Below, in pieces: positions 5,282-8,808 of a stretch of 8,808 nucleotides of DNA. The stretch lies in contig JAUWTX010000062.1 of NCBI GenBank assembly GCA_030614505.1, positions 1 through 8,808 on the forward strand, read 5' to 3'. Each line of letters opens with the position of its first letter. The first letter of the stretch is position 1. The notes under the pieces were generated by a model. It saw only the letters and a program-made list of their open reading frames with translations. It was not told the origin of the DNA and searched no databases. Made by a program: the position numbers and the translations under genes. Source of the stretch: Desulfuromonadales bacterium. GTDB taxonomy: Bacteria; Desulfobacterota; Desulfuromonadia; Desulfuromonadales; BM103.

Positions 5282-5845
5282 ATGATCAAACGTTGCACAT
5301 GGTGTGGTAGCGATCCACTATACGTCGCTTACCACGACAATGAATGGGGTACTCCCGTTCATGACGATCGCCATCTCTTCGAGATGTTAATTCTCGAAGG
5401 TGCCCAGGCCGGCCTAAGCTGGTTGACCATTCTGAAAAAACGCGACAACTATCGTCAGGCCTTCCATCAATTCGATCCGCACAAAGTCGCCCGTTACGAT
5501 GATGAAGACATCCATCGCCTGATGCAAAATGCCGGCATCGTCCGTAACCGCCTTAAGATCGAAGCAACTATCAAAAACGCCCGGGGATTTTTGCAGATCC
5601 AAAAAGAAAATTCGTCTTTTGCAGACTATCTCTGGCGTTATGTCGATGACATGCCGGTTATTAATACCTGGCAGACTGTCTCTGACATTCCAGCACATAC
5701 CCCGCTTTCCGACCAGTTGAGCAAAGACTTGAAAAAACGTGGCTTCAATTTCGTCGGCACCACTATCTGTTACGCCTTCATGCAATCCATCGGCATGGTG
5801 AACGATCATACTACTGATTGCTTTCGTTATAACGAACTCAAATAA
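5282..5845 (+). CDS. tag: DNA-3-methyladenine glycosylase I
   Basis: Tag removes 3-methyladenine from alkylated DNA and starts base excision repair. The 187-residue length equals that of E. coli Tag. The start ATG is preceded by GGAGAGGGAAG (5271-5281). Zinc ligands of the family are visible as C5, H18, H176 and C180 (RCTW, YHDNEWG, NDHTTDC). The base pocket and catalytic region are conserved: YHDNEWG (17-23), E39 in LILEGAQAGLSW, W47, the FHQFDPHKVA stretch, NAGIVRNRLKI and KKRGFNFVGTTICYAFMQSIGMVNDH. It follows the nuclease gene by 31 bases and precedes the monooxygenase-fold gene by 26. No LexA- or Ada-type box is visible, so expression is probably constitutive with the run, as Tag is in E. 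coli. Confidence 0.97.
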   Translation: MIKRCTWCGSDPLYVAYHDNEWGTPVHDDRHLFEMLILEGAQAGLSWLTILKKRDNYRQAFHQFDPHKVARYDDEDIHRLMQNAGIVRNRLKIEATIKNARGFLQIQKENSSFADYLWRYVDDMPVINTWQTVSDIPAHTPLSDQLSKDLKKRGFNFVGTTICYAFMQSIGMVNDHTTDCFRYNELK

Positions 5846-5871
5846 TCAGACAATCTCCCGGGAGACCAACC

Positions 5872-6195
5872 ATGATCGCGGTCATTTTCGAAGTCCATAT
5901 CAGAGAAGGGAAACAGGAGGAGTATCTGCAGATAGCGGCACAACTGAGAGAGCACCTCGCCCAAGTTGACGGTTTTATCTCCATCGAGCGGTTTGCCAGT
6001 TTATCCAATGAGGGCAAGCTTTGCTCCCTGTCCTTCTGGAAAGATGAGGCATCGATTAGAAAGTGGCGGGAATTTGAGCTGCATCGCTTTGCTCAGGGGA
6101 AGGGCAAAGCAGAGGTCTTTGCTGATTTCAGGATACGTGTAGCGGAAGTCATTAGAGACTACGGCATGCACGACCGACAGGAAGCACCAGAATAG
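5872..6195 (+). CDS. Antibiotic biosynthesis monooxygenase (ABM)-fold protein
   Basis: This 107-residue protein starts at ATG 5872 after GGGAGA (5860-5865). The opening strand MIAVIFEVHIREGKQEEYL, the central VDGFISIERF, the strand LCSLSFWKDEASIRKWRE and the terminal FRIRVAEVIRDYG follow the ABM (dimeric alpha-beta barrel) pattern. Proteins of this fold include cofactor-free monooxygenases, heme-degrading enzymes and many of unknown role. W65, E69 and H71 (KWREFELHRFAQ) form the conserved helix-end motif of the commonest bacterial subgroup, whose substrate is not known. There is no signal peptide, so it is cytoplasmic. It is the last gene of the co-directional run and converges on the thioesterase ending at 6216, with only 20 bases between stops and no strong terminator between them. 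Confidence 0.9.
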   Translation: MIAVIFEVHIREGKQEEYLQIAAQLREHLAQVDGFISIERFASLSNEGKLCSLSFWKDEASIRKWREFELHRFAQGKGKAEVFADFRIRVAEVIRDYGMHDRQEAPE

Positions 6196-6215
6196 TGCCC
6201 CATAAATCACTGAAT

Positions 6216-6707
6216 TTATTGATCTACAATCCAAGCAAAACTATCAAGAACTTCTGGAGGCATGATGTTCATTCTGTTAACCGCTTTTGCTGTGAACATA
6301 GCAAATGTGCCACAAGTTTGTGCACACAGGACACCATCTGCTTTGTAAATTTTCCCTTCCAAAACGACTTCTCTTTTACTGGTTTGTTCTATAACTCGGC
6401 CTTCAACCTTCAGCTCTTCCTTGATGTAAACTGGTTTGAAAAAATCCACGGTCATGGTTTTAGTCATAACAATGCGGTGGAGATTATAAATGGCAGTCCA
6501 ACTCATAATTTCATCCAAGATGGTGGAAAGGACTCCGCCATGCACAACACCATTCCATCCACATAAGTGGTCCGGCACACTCAGCCAGGAATAGAGAACG
6601 GTTTCATCAGAATAAAAGCGCATCTTCAAACCATAGGGGTTTTGTTGACTGCACCCAAAGCAGTGCCCATCGCGGCTGACTATTTCCTTTAAGTTTTCTT
6701 TTTTCAT
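6216..6707 (-). CDS. PaaI-family hotdog thioesterase with N-terminal CxxC
   Basis: A 163-residue hotdog-fold protein starting at ATG 6707, with GGAGG five bases before the start. The hotdog signature is WNGVVHGGVLSTILDEIM (51-68), with HGG at 56-58 and D65/E66 as the probable acid residue on the central helix. The strands MTVDFFKPVYIKEELKVEG and REVVLEGKIY fit PaaI/YbgC-like acyl-CoA thioesterases. The amino end HCFGCSQQNPYGLKMRF has C16 and C19 in the C-F-G-C-x-x-x-N-P-x-G-L motif often seen in a distinct PaaI subgroup, where it is thought to be structural or metal-binding. It probably hydrolyses an acyl- or aryl-CoA; the specific substrate is unknown. It is the second gene of a minus-strand pair with the thioesterase at 6794-7204. 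Confidence 0.92.
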   Translation of the reverse strand: MKKENLKEIVSRDGHCFGCSQQNPYGLKMRFYSDETVLYSWLSVPDHLCGWNGVVHGGVLSTILDEIMSWTAIYNLHRIVMTKTMTVDFFKPVYIKEELKVEGRVIEQTSKREVVLEGKIYKADGVLCAQTCGTFAMFTAKAVNRMNIMPPEVLDSFAWIVDQ

Positions 6708-6793
6708 ACGACCTCCGAGAGCTTCAGTCCATAGATAGCTTCTGTCTTAGCCTTGCTCCCTGGCCCCCAAGGAAGTCGGTTTCGAAAAGTTTT

Positions 6794-7204
6794 TTATGAA
6801 TCTTTGCCCAGGATCAGTTGTTTCTTGCGATACACCATCCCCTGGAAAATAGCCACGGTTTCGTTGTCGTCATCAGTAACATGGACAGAGTAGGAGGCCA
6901 GCTTTGGATTTAGTGACTGCTCACGGGCTTCGGCATAGAGCGTCCCATTGGTTGCCGATTTGACAAAGGAGACGCTGGTGTTGATACCCATAGCCAGAGT
7001 ACCGCGGGAGTTGGAAGCAACCGCAAAGGCGAAATCGGCCAAGGTGAAGATGGCACCACCATGAACTGTTTTAGCCCCGTTAAAGTGGTGAGATTCAATT
7101 TTCATGCTGGTTTTTGCATAACCTGGCGCAACTTCAATGAGCTCGATTCCAACATGTTTCGCAAAAAGATCCTGTGCAGAAAAGAATTGTTTGAGCTTTT
7201 CCAT
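6794..7204 (-). CDS. PaaI-family hotdog thioesterase
   Basis: A 136-residue protein, the usual length of PaaI thioesterases, starting at ATG 7204 with GAGGA seven bases upstream. It contains AKHVGIELIEVAPGYAKTSM (15-34), then HHFNGAKTVHGGAIFTLADFAFAVASNS, where N42, HGG (48-50) and D57 match the PaaI active site, followed by GINTSVSFVKSA and a terminal strand IFQGMVYRKK. PaaI hydrolyses phenylacetyl-CoA-type and other acyl-CoA thioesters and clears dead-end products. Its precise substrate is not predictable here, and no phenylacetate degradation gene is nearby. The second thioesterase follows 86 bases downstream on the same strand. The two are too diverged to be a recent duplication. A TATCAT -10-like hexamer lies upstream on the minus strand. 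Confidence 0.94.
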   Translation of the reverse strand: MEKLKQFFSAQDLFAKHVGIELIEVAPGYAKTSMKIESHHFNGAKTVHGGAIFTLADFAFAVASNSRGTLAMGINTSVSFVKSATNGTLYAEAREQSLNPKLASYSVHVTDDDNETVAIFQGMVYRKKQLILGKDS

Positions 7205-7276
7205 GGTATATCCTCATTGTCCCTCAATTGCAGTGAATTGCCCGACCATCTCCGGAGTGGCCGCAACTGGGTTTTC

Positions 7277-7306
7277 ATGATACACTTGACGATACTTCAC
7301 AAACAA
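7277..7306 (-). promoter_or_regulatory. Candidate promoter of the thioesterase pair
   Basis: On the minus strand TATCAT (7282-7277, five of six to TATAAT) is preceded at 18 bases by TTGTTT (7306-7301, weak -35). The position, about 73 bases before the start codon, is suitable. The -35 match is poor, so this is only a candidate. Confidence 0.3.
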
Positions 7307-7378
7307 TCAATTCAAGACCAACACCATTCATTAACCATTGCAGAGTCAGTAAGACTCTCGCATTTCAGCAAACATATC

Positions 7379-7392
7379 CATTGCAAGCAATG
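7379..7392. repeat. Perfect short dyad CATTGC-AA-GCAATG
   Basis: Six-base arms around two central A residues form a perfect inverted repeat, just before AGGAGG. It sits in non-coding DNA and might be a protein-binding site. Nothing in its position shows which gene it would serve. Confidence 0.35.
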
Positions 7393-7473
7393 CAGGAGGT
7401 TTACAGGAAACACGCCCCTTTGACCTCAACCTCATATTGAGTTAGATTGATTGCGCTTTATTTGATACGTTCC

Positions 7474-7562
7474 ATGAGGGTGGAAATGATCAAGAGAATT
7501 GCAGGGAAACCCTGAAAAACTACAAACCGCTGTTGCCGGCTTATGCTGACCAGCGGTTTTTT
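7474..7562 (+). ncRNA. Possible small RNA or terminated leader
   Basis: Two consecutive hairpins lie in a gene-free stretch: CAGGG-AAA-CCCTG (7502-7514) and the terminator AAACCGCTG...CAGCGGTTT (7524-7559) with six T residues. A short frame with ATG at 7474 encodes MRVEMIKRIAGKP and stops exactly at the end of the first hairpin. Its inner ATG at 7486 has GAGGGTGG just before it. The layout resembles either an independent sRNA of about 90-130 bases or a short leader ending in a terminator. The next gene starts 308 bases later, so simple attenuation of it is unlikely. No convincing promoter was found. It is not a tRNA, and I did not recognise a known riboswitch. Confidence 0.35.
7524..7562 (+). 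terminator. Rho-independent terminator in the intergenic region
   Basis: The 9-bp stem AAACCGCTG (7524-7532) / CAGCGGTTT (7551-7559) encloses an 18-base loop, and the transcript would end in six U residues (7557-7562). It has no obvious upstream gene on the plus strand, which is the main reason to suspect an unannotated transcript ending here. On the minus strand the same stem is followed by a weaker T-rich run, so bidirectional function is possible. Confidence 0.75.
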
Positions 7563-7770
7563 GTAATAAAAACATGGATCTGAGAAATCATACTTCCGCA
7601 ACAGATCAGCGAAACGCCAATGTCTGATTGGACCGAGAACAGTCGCACGGGGAAAGCGTAGTGATCAGTTGGGACGCCGGCACATCAACTACTGCGAACC
7701 ACCTTCGATGAGCCGGGCCATTGTTATTTATTATCTTAAAGCCCCCCCGGTTCCGTAGAAACTTTATACT

Positions 7771-7820
7771 TGGCTGGGTGTCCTATAAGACACCACTGCC
7801 GAGATGAAAATAGCCATCTC
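7771..7820 (+). promoter_or_regulatory. Double hairpin in the leader of the YdhR-like gene
   Basis: Hairpin one has GGTGTC (7777-7782), loop CTATAA and GACACC (7789-7794). It can extend through TTGGC/GCCGA across a small internal loop. Hairpin two has GAGATG (7801-7806), loop AAAATAGC and CATCTC (7815-7820). Both are perfect six-base stems in tandem, 51 bases before the start codon at 7871. A TATACT hexamer at 7765-7770 could be a -10 box just upstream, without a good -35. The structures may stabilise the messenger or bind a regulator. They match no riboswitch class that I recognise. Confidence 0.4.
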
Positions 7821-7870
7821 ATTGAACGCAATATTCAGGAAGCCCATTTATTCATCAAAAGAGGAGCAAC

Positions 7871-8182
7871 ATGATCACAGCCATCGCCACCTTCCAATTG
7901 CCAAAGCCAATTACTCTCGACGATGCACGAAAGATCTTCTTGAGCACGGCTCCTAAATACCAAGGCGTGACGGGCCTCGTACGGAAATACTACCTGTTGT
8001 CGCAAGATGGCAAAACCGTCGGTGGAGTCTATCTCTGGAACAGCAGAGAAGAGGCTGACGCACTGTATACGGAGAGTTGGAGAGCATTCGTACGTGAAAA
8101 GTACGGTACAGATCCGTCGGTCACCTACATGGATACCCCCGTCGTGGTCGACAACCTTTCGAACGAGATAATCGCCAAATAG
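7871..8182 (+). CDS. YdhR-like putative monooxygenase (dimeric alpha-beta barrel)
   Basis: A 103-residue protein starting at ATG 7871 with AGAGGAG (7860-7866) before it. The sequence MITAIATFQLPKPITLDDARKIFL, TAPKYQGVTGLVRKYYLLSQDGKTVGGVYLWNSREEA and the later YTESWRAFVREKYGTDPSVTYMDTPVVVDN follow the YdhR family in full, with length near the usual 100. YdhR-type proteins have a ferredoxin-like dimeric barrel related to cofactor-free monooxygenases, but the reaction is not established. Conserved polar residues visible here are K39, Y40, Y41, Y54, W56, E62 and W70. No signal peptide is present, so it is cytoplasmic. It stands alone, with 166 bases before the next start codon after its stop. 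Confidence 0.92.
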   Translation: MITAIATFQLPKPITLDDARKIFLSTAPKYQGVTGLVRKYYLLSQDGKTVGGVYLWNSREEADALYTESWRAFVREKYGTDPSVTYMDTPVVVDNLSNEIIAK

Positions 8183-8200
8183 GTAGCGTTGCCATCGTTT

Positions 8201-8217
8201 ACCTCTACCGCTGAGGT
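8201..8217 (+). terminator. Weak hairpin after the YdhR-like gene
   Basis: ACCTC (8201-8205) and GAGGT (8213-8217) form a five-base stem with loop TACCGCT, 18 bases after the stop codon. There is no T-tract, so intrinsic termination is doubtful. It may be a rho-dependent or pausing structure. Confidence 0.25.
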
Positions 8218-8350
8218 GGCAGAAAGCCGGTCATAAAAGTCACGTCCATGGGCATGCTTTTGGGTGTTACAGATTTTGTTGACCATTCAGGTTCTGCAAT
8301 TCTTACCGTTCAGACAACTTTAAATATGGTCTTCTTGAGAGGACAAAAAA

Positions 8351-8808
8351 ATGGAGAGCACAACAATGACCTTGATTACACGAGTTTTAGCACTGATGTT
8401 TACCGGACTTACAATGGTTGCCTGCTCCAGCACCGACATGACCGGTTCCTGGTCAAATTCTGATTTCAAGGGACCGATCGCAAAAGTCTACATCGTCGGG
8501 ATCGCCAAGAGCGAAATGAACCGGCGGATATTCGAAGATGCTTTCAGTAATCAATTTTTCAGCCAAGGGGTGTCATCTGAAGCAAGCTATAGAGATATCA
8601 CCACCTCCAAAGAGGCTAACAAAGAGATCGTTGCCAAAAAAATGGCTGAGCGCGAGTGTGATTCTGTCCTGTTGACAAGACTGATCGGACAACGGAGGGC
8701 GACGGTGACCACCCCCGTGCACGTTTCTGGATACTCTCCGGGCCCTTATTACGGCGGTTATGGGCGCTATAATCGCCCTGGCCACTACAGCAGTTGGGGG
8801 AATTATTA
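8351..8808 (+). CDS. Putative lipoprotein of unknown function (3' end beyond window)
   Basis: From ATG 8351 the frame stays open to the window end, giving 152 residues. AGAGGA (8338-8343) lies seven bases upstream. A second ATG at 8366 has its own GGAGAG (8353-8358), so the true start may be five codons later. The signal reads MTLITRVLALMFTGLTMVAC with the lipobox M-V-A-C and cysteine 25, predicting a lipid-anchored envelope protein. After a Ser/Thr-rich spacer comes FKGPIAKVYIVGIAKSEMNRRIFEDAFSNQFFSQGV, then a helix SKEANKEIVAKKMAERECDSVLLTRLIGQRR. This alternating strand-helix pattern (a strand with a nearby R-R-x-x-E-D-x-F, then x-C-D-S-V-L-L-T-R) resembles small uncharacterised lipoproteins of deltaproteobacteria. 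The last visible part is Gly/Tyr/Pro-rich (SGYSPGPYYGGYGRY, residues 126-140). The function is unknown. Confidence 0.85.
   Translation, partial: MESTTMTLITRVLALMFTGLTMVACSSTDMTGSWSNSDFKGPIAKVYIVGIAKSEMNRRIFEDAFSNQFFSQGVSSEASYRDITTSKEANKEIVAKKMAERECDSVLLTRLIGQRRATVTTPVHVSGYSPGPYYGGYGRYNRPGHYSSWGNY

Larger units (their letters stand above)
7205..7870. other. 666-base intergenic region with several RNA-like structures
   Basis: No convincing protein gene lies here. The contents by position are: the minus-strand promoter candidate (7277-7306); a perfect dyad CATTGC-AA-GCAATG (7379-7392) followed by AGGAGG (7395-7399 region) with no start codon after it; a 13-codon frame and hairpin pair ending in a strong terminator (7474-7563); a structureless stretch (7564-7700); a G/C-rich flank around a C7 run (7742-7748); and two hairpins (7771-7820) before the YdhR-like gene. 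Bases 7200-7423 also carry an open plus-strand frame starting at 7061. It is mostly antisense to the thioesterase and has no ribosome binding site, so it is not called. Confidence 0.55.

Noticed and set aside
7061..7423. Plus-strand open frame of 120 codons
   Set aside because: The first half is antisense to the PaaI thioesterase, there is no ribosome binding site and the product shows no fold-like pattern.
7460..7680. Minus-strand run of about 67 sense codons across the orphan terminator
   Set aside because: It has no suitable start or ribosome binding site, ends at a stop and reads through the terminator stem, so it is likely spurious.
7696..7760. Possible group II intron domain V
   Set aside because: The GAGCC...GGTTC outline is present, but loop length and internal bases do not fit the 34-base domain, and no intron protein is nearby.
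7600..7820. Possible cyclic-di-GMP (GEMM) riboswitch before the YdhR-like gene
   Set aside because: The conserved core words of the class (such as the CACGCA-GGGCAAACC and GCAAAGCC segments) are absent.
8248..8463. Open frame of 71 codons before the lipoprotein
   Set aside because: It overlaps the lipoprotein in another frame, lacks a ribosome binding site and has no recognisable fold.

Overview
The window looks like chromosomal DNA of a Gram-negative anaerobe or facultative anaerobe. The best guess is a Desulfuromonadales/Geobacter-like member of the former Deltaproteobacteria. Reasons are moderate G+C, Shine-Dalgarno motifs of the AGGAG type, a lipoprotein signal, an Rrf2 regulator with a cysteine cluster placed before cysK, and a LarE sulfur insertase. 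The taxonomic call is inference from gene style and not from a marker gene.

Left part (1-1597). The window opens inside a YdcZ/DUF606-type inner-membrane transporter whose last 74 residues are present. An AT-rich gap of about 290 bases follows and holds a near-continuous 64-base hairpin. Next is a small four-helix membrane protein of unknown function (515-991) with a strong terminator (1020-1046). A convergent flavin-reductase-like gene lies on the minus strand.

Sulfur block (1744-4285). An Rrf2-family regulator with an IscR-like cysteine cluster is followed 49 bases later by cysK (cysteine synthase A). The cysK Shine-Dalgarno lies in a perfect 15-base palindrome. A 231-base gap with a 34-base imperfect inverted repeat (MITE/REP-like) separates cysK from larE, an ATP-dependent sulfur transferase that builds the nickel-pincer cofactor. 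Cysteine supply, an Fe-S-type regulator and a cysteine/sulfide-dependent sulfur transferase thus sit side by side.

Co-directional run (3464-6195). larE, a small membrane protein, an exported staphylococcal-type nuclease, tag (3-methyladenine DNA glycosylase I) and an antibiotic-biosynthesis-monooxygenase-fold protein are spaced by 24, -4, 31 and 26 bases. They are probably one transcription unit of mixed function.

Right part (6216-8808). Two PaaI-type hotdog thioesterases form a minus-strand pair. A 666-base gene-poor stretch follows, with an intrinsic terminator, a possible small RNA or leader peptide, and two hairpins just before a YdhR-like monooxygenase-fold gene. The window ends inside a lipoprotein gene of unknown function.

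No rRNA, tRNA, CRISPR array, intact insertion sequence or defence system was found. Most of the window is ordinary. The items most worth a second look are the non-coding structures, the Rrf2-cysK pair and the three-cysteine LarE.
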